From the NCBI RefSeq assembly GCF_041154455.1, contig NZ_AP028664.1:5232380-5296379 (forward strand): a stretch of DNA of 64,000 nt. The letters run 5' to 3'. Positions 36,180 through 45,222 of this stretch are shown here, piece by piece. The position numbers and the translations under genes are program-made. The notes under the pieces were generated by a model. That model had not been told where the DNA came from. It did no database searches and worked only from the letters and a program-made list of their open reading frames with translations. This DNA comes from Variovorax sp. V213. Its GTDB lineage: Bacteria > Pseudomonadota > Gammaproteobacteria > Burkholderiales > Burkholderiaceae_C. Positions within the stretch are counted from its first letter, which is position 1, and the number at the start of each line of letters is the position of its first letter.

Positions 36180-37424
36180 TCAGGCAGTCAGCGGCGATGT
36201 CGACGACGAAATCGCGGCCCGCGACCTGTGGGCTGCGCGCAACATCAGCCCCAATCCCGCGAGCTGGCAGGCCGCGCCGGCCCAGCCCACCGCACTCACG
36301 CCGACCAGATCGATCACCGCGCCGCCCAGCGCCGAGCCGGCGGCGATGCCGAGGTAGACCGCCGATGCGTTGAGCGACAGCGTCATCGGCGCCCGGTCCG
36401 GCGCCAGCCGGATCAGCCGCACCGCCTGCGCCGGACCGAAGCCCCAGCCCGCGAAGCCCCAGAGCGCCGACAGCCCGACGATCAGCGGCAGCGCCAGGCC
36501 GCGCGGCAGCATCTGCGCCGAGAACGAGAGCCCGCCCAGGATCGCCACCAGCATCAGCGCGAAGCCCTGCGCCACGCGGTCGGCGCCGAAGCGGTCGGTG
36601 GCCCAGCCGCCGGCCGCGGTGCCGATGGCCGCCGCCACCCCGATGGCGCAGAACACCGCGCTCACGCCCTCGGCGCCGAAGCCCAGCGTGCCCGACAGGA
36701 ACAGCGCAATGTAGGTGTAGAAGCTGAAGCCGCCCGTAGCCCACAGCATGGTGGTGAGCAGCGCCGGCAGCACGCCGGGCTTGCGGGTCACCGAGAAGGA
36801 CGGCGTGCGCGCGGCGGCCGGTGCCGATGCCAGGCCGCGCGGCAAACCGATGGCCAGGCCCCAGGTCGCCAGCGCCGCCACCGCGGCGATCAGCAGGTAG
36901 GCCGTGCGCCAGCCGCCCCAGCCCGCGACCCATGCGCCCAGCGGCACGCCGAGCGCGACCGCCACCGTACCGCCGCCGGTCACGATGGCGAGCGCCCGGC
37001 CGCGCAGAGCAGGCGACACCATGGCCGCCGCCACCGCGCTCGCGGTCGGCAGGAATACCCCGGCCACCAGCCCCAGCGCAACCCGCGCCAGCGCCAGCAG
37101 GCCGAATCCCTGCGCCATCGAGGCGGCCAGCGTGAGGCCCGAGAAGGCCGCGAGGCTGGCGATCAGCAGGGGCCGCCGGCCGAAGCGCGCGCACAGCGCG
37201 GCCATCAGCGGCGAGCCGATGGCGTAGCTCAGCGCGAACAGCAGTACCAACTGCCCGGCGCGCGTGGTGCTCACTTGCAGGTCGGCCGCCAGCGACGGCA
37301 GCAGGCCGGCGACCATGAAGCTTTCGGTGCCGATGGCGAAGGCGCCGAGCGCGAGCCAGGCCAGGCCGAGGGGCAGGCGTTCGGCGGGCTGCGACTGCGG
37401 GGCAATGGTGGGATCGGTGTTCAT
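36180..37424 (-). CDS. MFS transporter, DHA1-type exporter
   Basis: A 414-residue membrane protein with about 12 helices. The RPLLIASLAAFSGLTL and GRRP region between helices 2 and 3 is the MFS loop; a motif C-like segment TGGGTVAVALGVPLGAWVAG in helix 5 marks the drug:H+ antiporter group. It resembles AraJ/YdhP-like exporters of sugars, purines or drugs. It is divergent from a MocR regulator across 82 bases containing two dyads, an arrangement commonly seen when a MocR protein controls its neighbour. The substrate is unknown. Confidence 0.9.
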   Translation of the reverse strand: MNTDPTIAPQSQPAERLPLGLAWLALGAFAIGTESFMVAGLLPSLAADLQVSTTRAGQLVLLFALSYAIGSPLMAALCARFGRRPLLIASLAAFSGLTLAASMAQGFGLLALARVALGLVAGVFLPTASAVAAAMVSPALRGRALAIVTGGGTVAVALGVPLGAWVAGWGGWRTAYLLIAAVAALATWGLAIGLPRGLASAPAAARTPSFSVTRKPGVLPALLTTMLWATGGFSFYTYIALFLSGTLGFGAEGVSAVFCAIGVAAAIGTAAGGWATDRFGADRVAQGFALMLVAILGGLSFSAQMLPRGLALPLIVGLSALWGFAGWGFGPAQAVRLIRLAPDRAPMTLSLNASAVYLGIAAGSALGGAVIDLVGVSAVGWAGAACQLAGLGLMLRAAHRSRAAISSSTSPLTA

Positions 37425-37443
37425 GGCGGGACTCCGGTGAGCG

Positions 37444-37491
37444 TTCTGAGGCCTTCAGAATAGGCTTGAGATTGGCTCTTCAAAAGAACCA
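37444..37491. promoter_or_regulatory. Two dyads between the MFS and MocR genes
   Basis: TTCTGA-GGCCT-TCAGAA (37444-37460) and TGGCTCTT-CAA-AAGAACCA (37473-37491, one mismatch) stand 12 bases apart. MocR regulators bind such paired sites in divergent intergenic regions. On the minus strand TTTGAA and TATTCT, 16 bases apart, overlap them and could drive the MFS gene. Confidence 0.5.
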
Positions 37492-37506
37492 CAATTGGCG
37501 AAGTTC

Positions 37507-38961
37507 ATGGAGCCACTTTTCGAACTCGCCATCCGCCTGCCAGGCGCCGGCTCGCGCGATCTGCTGCGCGAGGTGCACCGGCAGCTGCGCGCCGCCATCC
37601 TCGATGGCCGGCTGCAGCCCGGCGCGCGTCTGCCCGCCACGCGCACGCTGGCGCAGCGGCTGGGTGTGTCGCGCAACACCATGCTCGCGGCTTACGACCT
37701 GCTGCTGAGCGAGGGCTATCTGCTGGCGCGTGCCGGCGCCGGCACGTACGTGGCCGACACCGTGCCGCTATCGCGTCGCGGCCGCGCGGTCAAAAGCACC
37801 ACCAGGCGCGACCCGCGGCTGGTGCCGCTGAACGTGCCCGGCGCCGACCTCGCGCCTACGCTGCAGTCCCTGCCGTCGCGCGACGACTTTCGCGTCGGCC
37901 TGCCCGACACCGGCGCCTTTCCCTTCGACATCTGGCGCCGCCTGTCCGACCGCGCGCTGCGCCGCATCGCGCGCGAGCCGGCCGACTACGCCGATCCGCA
38001 GGGCCAAGCCGCGCTGCGCGAGGCGATCGCCAGGCATGTGTCGTTCACGCGTGCGGTCGGCTGCACCGCCGACGACATCGTGGTCACGGCTGGCGCGCAG
38101 CAGGCCTTCGGGCTGCTCGCGCGCATCCTCGTCGTGCCGGGGCGCACCGTGGTCGCGGTCGAGCAGCTCTTCTATCCTTCGCTGCGCGAGGCCCTGACGG
38201 CTGCGGGCGCGAAGGTGGTCACCGTGCCGGTCGACGCCGAAGGCCTCTGCGTCGAGCGCCTGCCGCCCGAGGTGCGCGTGATCTGCGTGACGCCCTCGCA
38301 CCAGTTCCCCACCGGCGTCGTGATGTCGCCGCAGCGGCGCGCGGCGCTGCTGGCCTTTGCGCGGGCGCGCAACGCCGTCGTCATCGAGGACGACTACGAC
38401 AGCGAATTCCGCTTTGCCGGCCGCCCGCTCGATGCGCTGCAGACGCTCGACCGCGCCGAGTCGGTCTGCTACGTGGGCACTTTCTCCAAGAGCCTGTTCC
38501 CCGCGCTGCGGCTCGGCTTCGTAGTGGCGCCGCCGTGGGCGCGCGCGTCGCTGGTGCGGGCGCGTGAGCTGGCCGACTGGCATGGGCCGGTGCTCGGGCA
38601 GGAGGCGCTGGCCGCCTTCATCGCCGAAGGGCACCTCGCACGCCACATCCGCAAGATGCGCAAGGTCTACGGGGCGCGGCGCACCGCGCTGCTCGAGGCG
38701 CTGGCGCGGCATGGCGCGGGGCGGCTCGATGTGATCCCTTCCGACGCGGGGCTGCACCTGTCGGCCTGGCTGCGCACCGGCACGCGCGACCACACCGTGG
38801 TCGCGCGCGCCGCGGCTGCCGGCATCACCCTGCCACCGCTGTCACGTTTCGCGCCGGACCCGCAGGCGCCCGGCGCGCCCAATGGCCTGGCATTCGGCTA
38901 CGGCCTGGTCGGCGAATCGCAGATCGACGGTGCGATCCGTCGGCTCGCGGCGCTGCTCTGA
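37507..38961 (+). CDS. MocR/PdxR-type regulator (GntR HTH fused to aminotransferase fold)
   Basis: A 484-residue regulator. The N-terminal GntR helix-turn-helix (about 10-70: LREVHRQLRAAILDGRLQPG, RNTMLAAYDLLLSEGYL) is joined by a linker to a class I aminotransferase-like domain (about 110-484). PLP-binding Lys328 is in VGTFSKSLFPALRLG, and EDDYDSEFR contains the Asp that contacts PLP. Such proteins sense PLP or amino compounds. The ATG at 37507 follows a TTG in frame at 37495; the ATG is preferred. It is divergent from the MFS exporter, probably its target. Confidence 0.92.
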   Translation: MEPLFELAIRLPGAGSRDLLREVHRQLRAAILDGRLQPGARLPATRTLAQRLGVSRNTMLAAYDLLLSEGYLLARAGAGTYVADTVPLSRRGRAVKSTTRRDPRLVPLNVPGADLAPTLQSLPSRDDFRVGLPDTGAFPFDIWRRLSDRALRRIAREPADYADPQGQAALREAIARHVSFTRAVGCTADDIVVTAGAQQAFGLLARILVVPGRTVVAVEQLFYPSLREALTAAGAKVVTVPVDAEGLCVERLPPEVRVICVTPSHQFPTGVVMSPQRRAALLAFARARNAVVIEDDYDSEFRFAGRPLDALQTLDRAESVCYVGTFSKSLFPALRLGFVVAPPWARASLVRARELADWHGPVLGQEALAAFIAEGHLARHIRKMRKVYGARRTALLEALARHGAGRLDVIPSDAGLHLSAWLRTGTRDHTVVARAAAAGITLPPLSRFAPDPQAPGAPNGLAFGYGLVGESQIDGAIRRLAALL

Positions 38962-38968
38962 AGGGGCT

Positions 38969-40024
38969 TCAGCCGATCCCCAGCACCCGCTTGTTCGCGG
39001 CCACGTCGACGCCGCCCGCCGCGAAGTCGTCGAAGGCCCGGTCGGCCACGCGGATGATGTGGTCGGCAATGAAGGCAGCGCCTTCGCGGGCGCCGTCTTC
39101 AGGGTGCTTGATGCAGCATTCCCATTCGAGCACAGCCCAGCCGGGGAAGTCGTACTGCGCCATCTTCGAGAAGATGGCGTTGAAATCGACCTGCCCGTCG
39201 CCCAGCGAGCGGAAGCGCCCTGCCCGGTTGATCCAGCTCTGGAAGCCGCCGTACACGCCCTGCTTGCCAGTCGGGTTGAACTCGGCGTCCTTCACGTGGA
39301 AGATCTTGATGCGCTCGTGGTAGTGGTCGATGTACGCCAGGTAGTCCAGCTGCTGCAGCATGAAGTGGCTCGGGTCGTACAGCAGGCAGGCACGCGGATG
39401 GTTGTTCACGCGATCCAGGAACATCTCGTAGCTCACGCCGTCGTGCAGGTCTTCGCCGGGGTGGATCTCGTAGCCCACGTCCACGCCCGCCGCATCGAAG
39501 GCATCGAGGATCGGCCGCCAGCGGCGCGCCAGTTCGTCGAAGGCTTCCTCGATGAGTCCCGGCGGGCGCGGTGGCCATGAGTAAAGGTACGGCCAGGCCA
39601 ATGCGCCCGAGAAGGTCGCGTGGGCCGTGAGCCCGAGGTTGGCCGAGGCCTTGGCCGCGAAGTGCAGCTGCTCCACGGCCCATTGCTGGCGCCGCACCGG
39701 GTCGCCGCGCACCTCGGGAGCCGCAAAGCCGTCGAAGCCCGCGTCGTAGGCCGGATGCACCGCGACCAGCTGGCCCTGCAGGTGGGTCGACAGCTCGGTG
39801 ATCTCGAGGCCGTGCGCGGCGAGCGTGCCCTTGATCTCGTCGCAGTAGGTCTTGCTCCCGGCGGCCTTCTTGAGGTCGAACAGGCGCGCATCCCAGCTCG
39901 GGATCTGCACGCCCTTGTAGCCCAGGCCGGCGGCCCAGCCGGCAATGGCGTCGAGCGAGTTGAACGGGGCTTCGTCTCCTGCGAACTGGGCCAGAAAAAT
40001 GGCCGGGCCCTTGATCGTCTTCAT
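38969..40024 (-). CDS. Sugar phosphate isomerase/epimerase family protein
   Basis: A 351-residue TIM-barrel protein of the xylose isomerase-like (AP endonuclease 2) superfamily. Metal-ligand positions are visible: GYEIHPGEDLHDG, LLYDPSHFMLQQ, FHVKDAEFNP, and AVLEWECCIKHPEDG near the end. It resembles the large IolE/IolI-like group of sugar or inosose isomerases; the exact substrate is unknown. The start at 40024 is set by GAAGGAAG about seven bases upstream; a 72-codon upstream extension is discarded. It is convergent with the MocR gene (7 bases) and divergent from the GATase gene. Confidence 0.9.
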   Translation of the reverse strand: MKTIKGPAIFLAQFAGDEAPFNSLDAIAGWAAGLGYKGVQIPSWDARLFDLKKAAGSKTYCDEIKGTLAAHGLEITELSTHLQGQLVAVHPAYDAGFDGFAAPEVRGDPVRRQQWAVEQLHFAAKASANLGLTAHATFSGALAWPYLYSWPPRPPGLIEEAFDELARRWRPILDAFDAAGVDVGYEIHPGEDLHDGVSYEMFLDRVNNHPRACLLYDPSHFMLQQLDYLAYIDHYHERIKIFHVKDAEFNPTGKQGVYGGFQSWINRAGRFRSLGDGQVDFNAIFSKMAQYDFPGWAVLEWECCIKHPEDGAREGAAFIADHIIRVADRAFDDFAAGGVDVAANKRVLGIG

Positions 40025-40109
40025 GGCTTGTCTTCCTTCTTGGTCGTAGAGGCGTTGAAAGCATACTTGGCGTGTCGTCCGACCCCGTGCGAGAGGCCAA
40101 AGCGCCAAA

Positions 40110-41039
40110 ATGGACTTTCCTTTTCGCTCAGCACGTCCTGCCAGTCCCGAGATGCCGCAACCTGTTTCCGCCCGGCTGAAGATCGGCTTGTCTGCCTGCT
40201 TTTCCCATGCAGATCCGGCGCGCTCGCTGTTCACCAACAAGACGCTTCAGTACGTCGAACAATCCATCGCGCACTGGCTCATGTCGGCCGGTGCCATGGT
40301 GGTGATGGTGCCCTGCCCCACGGGCGAAACCGCGCGCGGCGACACCAAGCTCTCGCACTACGCCGAATGGCTCGACGGCGTCGTGATGCACGGCGGGGCC
40401 GACGTCTGGCCCGGCAGCTACGGCGAGGAGCCGCTCAAAGATGCATGGGTGGGCGACCGTATCCGCGACCTGTACGACCTGGCGCTGGTCGAAGCCTTCG
40501 AGCAGGCCGGCAAGCCCATCTTCGGCGTCTGCCGCGGCCTGCAGCTCATCAACGTTGCCTTTGGCGGCACGCTGTACCAGGACATCGAGGCGCAGCACGA
40601 CCATCCCGAAACCATCCGGCACCGCGACCCGGTGACCTACGACCAGAATTTTCACCAGATCGAGATCGTCGAAGGCACGCGCCTGGCCAAGCTCTATCCG
40701 GAGGTGAAGACTGCAAAGGTCAACAGCATCCACCATCAGGGCGTGAAAGACCTGGCACCCGGTTTCGAGGTCGAGGCCTGGAGCCTGCCCGACCGCGTGC
40801 CCGAGGCCATCCGCCGCCGCGCCGACAAGGGACGCAGCTACATCTCCGCCACCCAGTGGCATCCCGAATTCCACAAATACGGCAGCACCGAGACGGTGGA
40901 CGACACGCCCATCCTGCACGACTTTCTCTGGGCCTGTGCCACCGCGAGGGTCGCGCCCCAGACCTCGCCCGGCGCCGGGTCAGGCCGGATCCGCGACCGC
41001 GCGGCGCGCGTGCTGCGCCAGGCGCTGCTGCGGCGCTGA
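40110..41039 (+). CDS. Gamma-glutamyl-GABA hydrolase family protein (class I GATase fold, PuuD-like)
   Basis: A 309-residue hydrolase of the peptidase C26 type. The nucleophile is Cys141 (FGVCRGLQLINV); His251 and Glu253 (QWHPEF) complete the triad. In E. coli PuuD frees GABA from gamma-glutamyl-GABA in putrescine degradation, but none of the other puu genes is next to this one, so the substrate may be another gamma-glutamyl compound. Start could be ATG 40110 or ATG 40152 (MPQPVSARLKIG); the latter gives a length closer to the family. A C-terminal arginine-rich tail follows the core. Confidence 0.85.
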   Translation: MDFPFRSARPASPEMPQPVSARLKIGLSACFSHADPARSLFTNKTLQYVEQSIAHWLMSAGAMVVMVPCPTGETARGDTKLSHYAEWLDGVVMHGGADVWPGSYGEEPLKDAWVGDRIRDLYDLALVEAFEQAGKPIFGVCRGLQLINVAFGGTLYQDIEAQHDHPETIRHRDPVTYDQNFHQIEIVEGTRLAKLYPEVKTAKVNSIHHQGVKDLAPGFEVEAWSLPDRVPEAIRRRADKGRSYISATQWHPEFHKYGSTETVDDTPILHDFLWACATARVAPQTSPGAGSGRIRDRAARVLRQALLRR

Positions 41040-41055
41040 CGCACCGGCTGGCTGG

Positions 41056-41238
41056 CTAGCGCCGGTCGGAACGGTTCGTGCTGCCGCTGACGCCGGCATC
41101 GATGGTGCCGAACACCGTGACGCCGCTGCCGGACGACGAGGCGGCGCGATCGCTGTTGCCCGCCGACCCCGTGCCGGCGCAGCCCGCCGCCAGGGCGCCG
41201 ATCGCGACGGCAAGAACAGCTGCAATGAATGGCTTCAC
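41056..41238 (-). CDS. Small lipoprotein
   Basis: A 60-residue putative lipoprotein. MKPFIAAVLAVAIGALAAGC has a basic start, hydrophobic core and a lipobox (LAAGC, Cys20). The mature part is only 40 residues, rich in Gly and Ser, ending VTVFGTIDAGVSGSTNRSDR. No known domain. CAGGAGTTTTCC precedes the ATG. Convergent with the GATase gene. Confidence 0.75.
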   Translation of the reverse strand: MKPFIAAVLAVAIGALAAGCAGTGSAGNSDRAASSSGSGVTVFGTIDAGVSGSTNRSDRR

Positions 41239-41331
41239 GGAAAACTCCTGGCAATGGTGAGACTGCGATCACTATAGGCCGGCGCATTTCGGGCCCGGCA
41301 ACAACACACCCGCGGGCGGCAGGGTTGTCGA

Positions 41332-42204
41332 TCAGCGCGGATCGGTCGCGAGCAGCATCTGGGCCATCGACCGCAGATCCTGCTGCAGCCGCGCCGCCGC
41401 CGCCTCGTCCAGCGCCAGCGTGGCCTCGTCCATGTAGAGCCTGCGGTTGATCTCCACCTGGATGCTGTGCCGGTTCTCCGCCGGCCGGCCATGCCGGCGC
41501 ACCAGCTCCACCCCTTTGTACGGGTGGTTGTAGTCCACGCTGTAGCCCCGCGCGCGCAGATGCTCGCAGATCTTTTGCGACAGCGCCGGGTCGGCGGTGC
41601 TGCCGTCGCGGTCGCCAATCACGAAATCCGCATGCACGAGGCCCGGGAAATCTGTGGCGTGGCTGCCCGCAACCGCCGGCATCGAGTGGCAGTTGATGTG
41701 GATGCAGTAGCCGTGCCGCGCATGCGCCGACTCGATCGCCTCGGCCACCGCGGCGTGGTACGGGCGCCAGCAGTTCTCGATGCGGCCGCGCACCTCGTCC
41801 ACGCCGAGCAGCCGGTCGTAGATGGGCAGGCCTTCGTCGGTGAGCTTCCAGACCAGGCCCTTGCCGAGCCGCACCTTGGCGAGCACGCGCGGGTCGCTCG
41901 AAAGGGGCTCGGTCCAGGGCCCGTCGAGCAGCGTGGTGTCGAGCTCGGCGGTGTCGCGGTTGGCGTCCAGGTAGCTGCGCGGGAAGTGCGCCTCGATCCA
42001 GGCCGCGCCCATGGCGGGCGCAAAGGCATAGAGCTTCTCGACGTGCGTGTCTTCGGCCCGGCGCAGCGTGGCAAGCTCGCACACGGGCCGGAAGTCCTCG
42101 GGGTAGACGGTGCCGCTGTGCGGCGAATCGAGCACCAGCGGCGTGTGCCCGGCGACGCTCGTCACCTGGGCGCGGGTTTGGATCAGTTTCAGAACTGGAT
42201 GCAT
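41332..42204 (-). CDS. N-formylglutamate amidohydrolase family protein
   Basis: A 290-residue zinc hydrolase of the N-formylglutamate deformylase (HutG-type) family. Motifs include LDSPHSGTVYP, EDTHVEK, DANRD, INCHSMP, and ENRHSIQVEINRRLYMDE, with His and Glu residues suited to metal binding. In histidine degradation the enzyme releases formate and glutamate, but no other hut gene is here, so another N-acyl amino acid is possible. It lies just after the Bug-type binding protein (7 bases) in what looks like a two-gene operon divergent from a LysR regulator. Confidence 0.88.
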   Translation of the reverse strand: MHPVLKLIQTRAQVTSVAGHTPLVLDSPHSGTVYPEDFRPVCELATLRRAEDTHVEKLYAFAPAMGAAWIEAHFPRSYLDANRDTAELDTTLLDGPWTEPLSSDPRVLAKVRLGKGLVWKLTDEGLPIYDRLLGVDEVRGRIENCWRPYHAAVAEAIESAHARHGYCIHINCHSMPAVAGSHATDFPGLVHADFVIGDRDGSTADPALSQKICEHLRARGYSVDYNHPYKGVELVRRHGRPAENRHSIQVEINRRLYMDEATLALDEAAAARLQQDLRSMAQMLLATDPR

Positions 42205-42211
42205 AGGCAGT

Positions 42212-43174
42212 TCAGTCCAATCGGATGCGGGCGAAGGCGGCGACCTTCTTCATCTTCTCGATCTCGCTCGCAATCTGCGCCGTGAACTCGGCCGGCGTGG
42301 TGCCCGAGGCGTACAGCCCCTGCAGCGCGAGACGCTCGCGCACCGAGGCGTCCTTCAGTGCGGTGGCCACGGCTTGCTGCATGCGCAGCGCGATATCGGC
42401 CGGCGTGCCGGCGGGCGCGACCAGTCCGAACCACGAGGGATCGTTGTTGGCGGGATAGCCGAGCTCGCGGTAGGTCGGCACCTCGGGCAGCACGTCGAGC
42501 CGGCTGCTCCATGACACGGCCAGCGCCTTCAGCTTGCCTGCCTTCACGTGCGGCAGCGAGGAGGCCACCTGGTCGAAGTACACCGGCACCTCGCCCGCGA
42601 GCACGTCGTTGATGGCCGGGCCGGCACCGCGATAGGGGATGTGCACCATCGAGGTTCCGGTGCTGCTCTTGAAGAGCTCGCCCCACATGTGGCCGATGGT
42701 GCCGTTGCCCGGCGATGCGTACGACACCTTGCCCGGGTTCGCCTTCAGGTACTTCACGAGTTCCGCGAAGCTCTTCACCGGCAGCACCTGCGGGTTGATG
42801 ACGACCACGCCCGGCGCCTTGACCAGTTCGGTCACGGCGACAAAGCCCTTGACCGGGTCATAGGGCAGCTTCTGGTACACGGCCGGATTCACGCCGTGCG
42901 TGGAGAGCGTGGCCACGCCGAAGGCGAGGCCGTCCGGCGCGGAGCGGGCCACTTCGGCCATGCCGATGGAGCCGCCGGCACCGGCGCGGTTGTCGATGAC
43001 CACGGGCTGCTGGAGGATCTTGGCCAGCGGCTCCGACAGCACCCGCGCCGTGATGTCGGTGGCGCCGCCGGGCGGGAAGGGCACGATCATGCGGATCGGC
43101 TTGCCTTGGGCAAAAGATATTCCAGGAGCGACAGAAACAGCGGCCAGGGCGGAAAGAAGATGACGACGTTGCAT
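42212..43174 (-). CDS. Bug/TctC family periplasmic solute-binding protein
   Basis: A 320-residue binding protein with a signal peptide starting MQRRHLLSALAAVSVAPG and ending near SFAQG. Bug landmarks: IRMIVPFPPGGATDITARVL, VVIDNRAGAGGSIGMAEVA, and HIPYRGAGPAINDVLAGEVP. No membrane components accompany it. It pairs with the N-formylglutamate amidohydrolase gene, so an acyl-amino acid ligand is plausible. ATG 43174 is chosen over an in-frame start at 43210 because it puts the basic residues of the signal peptide at the N-terminus. Confidence 0.9.
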   Translation of the reverse strand: MQRRHLLSALAAVSVAPGISFAQGKPIRMIVPFPPGGATDITARVLSEPLAKILQQPVVIDNRAGAGGSIGMAEVARSAPDGLAFGVATLSTHGVNPAVYQKLPYDPVKGFVAVTELVKAPGVVVINPQVLPVKSFAELVKYLKANPGKVSYASPGNGTIGHMWGELFKSSTGTSMVHIPYRGAGPAINDVLAGEVPVYFDQVASSLPHVKAGKLKALAVSWSSRLDVLPEVPTYRELGYPANNDPSWFGLVAPAGTPADIALRMQQAVATALKDASVRERLALQGLYASGTTPAEFTAQIASEIEKMKKVAAFARIRLD

Positions 43175-43249
43175 AGGGGTTTTTCCAATGAGACGGGAGT
43201 AATGAAGCAAAGGATTGCTGCGTTACTTCAAGCAAAGGATAGACCAGCT

Positions 43250-43270
43250 AACATTCTGATCTGGAATGTT
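43250..43270. promoter_or_regulatory. LysR-type operator between Bug and LysR genes
   Basis: AACATTC and GAATGTT are perfect inverted arms around seven bases (TGATCTG), and contain the T-N11-A arrangement typical of LysR recognition sites. It lies 17 bases before the LysR ATG and about 75 bases before the divergent Bug start, where a regulator could control both. Confidence 0.7.
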
Positions 43271-43287
43271 TTAATGGGCATCCAGCC

Positions 43288-44211
43288 ATGTCGCTCCGCC
43301 GCCTCAACCCGCCCCTGAATCTGCTGCGCGCCTTCTCTACCGTGGTGCGCTTCGGCGGCGTCTCGCGCGCCGCCGAAGCGCTGCACCTGACCCAGGGCGC
43401 CGTCAGCAAGCAGGTGCAGGAGCTGGAGCGCTGGATCGGCGCGCCGCTGTTCGAGCGCAGCCGCAAGCGGCTGGCGCTCACGCCCGCGGGCGAGCGCTAC
43501 GAGAAGGCCGTGCGCGCCGTGCTCGCGCAGCTGGAGGCGGCCACGCTGGAGTTCATCACCAGCGGCGACGGCGGCGGCGCGCTGCACCTGTCCACCCTGC
43601 CCACCTTCGGCGCCAAGTGGCTGATTCCGCGCCTGCCCGACTTCCAGCGCCTGCATCCCCAGATCACGCTGCATTTCGTGCCCTTCGTGCATGGCTACGA
43701 CTTCGAACGCCCCGAGCTCGACTGCGCCATTCTGTTCGGCGACGGCCACTGGCCCGGCGCGCGCTCGCATTACCTGGCGGGACAGGACGTGGCGCTGATC
43801 GCGCCGCGCGCAGGGCTGGCCGAAGCCGTCATCCGCACGCCGCAGGACGTGGCGCGCTGCACGCTGCTGCGCCACGTGACGGTGCCGCAATCGTGGCTGC
43901 AATGGAGCGAGACGCACGGCGTGCGCGGGCTCGACCCGCTGGCCGGCCCCCAGTTCGACCAGTTCCAGACCATGATCCGCGCGGTGATGGTGGGCATGGG
44001 CGTGGCGCTGGTGCCGCGCTGCCTGGTGCAGGACGAAATCGCCTCCGGGCTGGTGGACGAGCCGCTGCCGGGCGGCGGCTACCGCGGCAACGAAGGCTAC
44101 TGGTTCTGCTACCCCGAGGGCCGCGGGCAACTGGCCACGCTCGACCATTTCCGCCGCTGGCTGCTGGCCGAGGTCGACCGCGGCGGCGAGGCGGTGCCCG
44201 CCCTGCCTTGA
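43288..44211 (+). CDS. LysR family transcriptional regulator, GcvA-like
   Basis: A 307-residue LysR regulator. Helix-turn-helix at about 10-68 (LLRAFSTVVRFGGVSRAAEA, LTQGAVSKQVQELERWIG), and an effector domain with the GcvA-type LSTLPTFGAKWLIPRLPDFQ opening. It is divergent from the Bug/N-formylglutamate amidohydrolase pair, with a clear LysR dyad in between, so it likely controls that pair. Effector unknown. Confidence 0.92.
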   Translation: MSLRRLNPPLNLLRAFSTVVRFGGVSRAAEALHLTQGAVSKQVQELERWIGAPLFERSRKRLALTPAGERYEKAVRAVLAQLEAATLEFITSGDGGGALHLSTLPTFGAKWLIPRLPDFQRLHPQITLHFVPFVHGYDFERPELDCAILFGDGHWPGARSHYLAGQDVALIAPRAGLAEAVIRTPQDVARCTLLRHVTVPQSWLQWSETHGVRGLDPLAGPQFDQFQTMIRAVMVGMGVALVPRCLVQDEIASGLVDEPLPGGGYRGNEGYWFCYPEGRGQLATLDHFRRWLLAEVDRGGEAVPALP

Positions 44212-44226
44212 ACCTGTGACGGCTGG

Positions 44227-45222
44227 CTACTCGGGCTTGGCGCCCGACGCCTTCACCGCGACGCCCCAGCGCTGGATCTCGTTCGCCACAAAGCGGTCGA
44301 ACTCGACGCCCGTGGTGGGCGCGGGCTCGGAGCCCCGGTCGCGGATGAAGCGCGCCATCTGCTCGCTCTTGAGGATCTCCGTCACTTCCTGGTTCAGCCG
44401 CGCCGTGATCTCGCCCGGCGTGCCGTGCGGCGCCATCAGGCCGAGCCAGCCCACGGCTTCGAAGTCCCTGGTGCCGGCCACGCCGCTTTCGCGCACGGTG
44501 GGCACCTCGGGCAATTGCGACGAGCGTTGGGCCGAGGTGACGGCCAGCGGAATCGCCTTGCCCGCCTTGATGTGCGGCAGCGCGGCCGTCACCGAGTCGA
44601 CCATCAGCGGCACCTGGTTGCCCAGGAAGTCCGACTGCGCCGGCCCGCTGCCGCGGTACGGAATGTGGGTGATGAACACGCGCGCCGCCGACTTGAACAT
44701 CTCGCCCGACAGGTGCTGCGTGCCGCCGATGCCGGCGCTCGCGTAGCTCAGCCTGCCGGGCTCGGTCTTGGCCCGCGCGGCCAGGTCGGCCATGCTGCGG
44801 ATGCCGCTTTCGGGCGTGGCCAGGAACACCAGCGGAACCGTGGCGATGAGCGAGATGCCCACCAGGTCCTTGCGCGGGTCGAAGCCCGGCTTGGCGTAGA
44901 GCGTCTGGTTCACCGCCATCGCGCTGCCGGCCACCACCAGCGTGTAGCCGTCGGCCGGCGAGCGCACCACGAACTCGGTGCCGATGTTGCTGCCGGCGCC
45001 GGCCTTGTTGTCCACGATGACCGGCTGGCCCAGCCGCTTGCCGAGCTGTTCGGCCAGTGCGCGCGCGAAGATGTCGGTGGCCTGCCCCGGCGGGAAGGGC
45101 ACCACCAGCTTCACCGGCCTGTCGGGCCACGCGGCGGCCTGCGCGAGGCCGGCCGCGCCGGCAAGAAAGACAGCCGCGGCGGCAACCAGGCCAAAGGCGA
45201 AACGCCGGCGCCCGGCCGTCAT
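44227..45222 (-). CDS. Bug/TctC family periplasmic solute-binding protein, coupled to topB
   Basis: A 331-residue Bug protein. Signal peptide [22 protein letters not shown] with cleavage near AQA; then [40 protein letters not shown], and [17 protein letters not shown]. The C-terminus [14 protein letters not shown] is typical. Its ATG overlaps the topB stop by four bases, so it is translationally coupled to a topoisomerase gene, an odd partner. It is convergent with the LysR gene. No transporter membrane subunits are nearby. Confidence 0.9.
   Translation of the reverse strand: MTAGRRRFAFGLVAAAAVFLAGAAGLAQAAAWPDRPVKLVVPFPPGQATDIFARALAEQLGKRLGQPVIVDNKAGAGSNIGTEFVVRSPADGYTLVVAGSAMAVNQTLYAKPGFDPRKDLVGISLIATVPLVFLATPESGIRSMADLAARAKTEPGRLSYASAGIGGTQHLSGEMFKSAARVFITHIPYRGSGPAQSDFLGNQVPLMVDSVTAALPHIKAGKAIPLAVTSAQRSSQLPEVPTVRESGVAGTRDFEAVGWLGLMAPHGTPGEITARLNQEVTEILKSEQMARFIRDRGSEPAPTTGVEFDRFVANEIQRWGVAVKASGAKPE

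Noticed and set aside
40110..41039. Assigning the GATase gene to a putrescine (Puu) pathway
   Set aside because: No puuA, puuB or puuC neighbours; it stands beside an isomerase gene and a lipoprotein gene, so only the family name is given.
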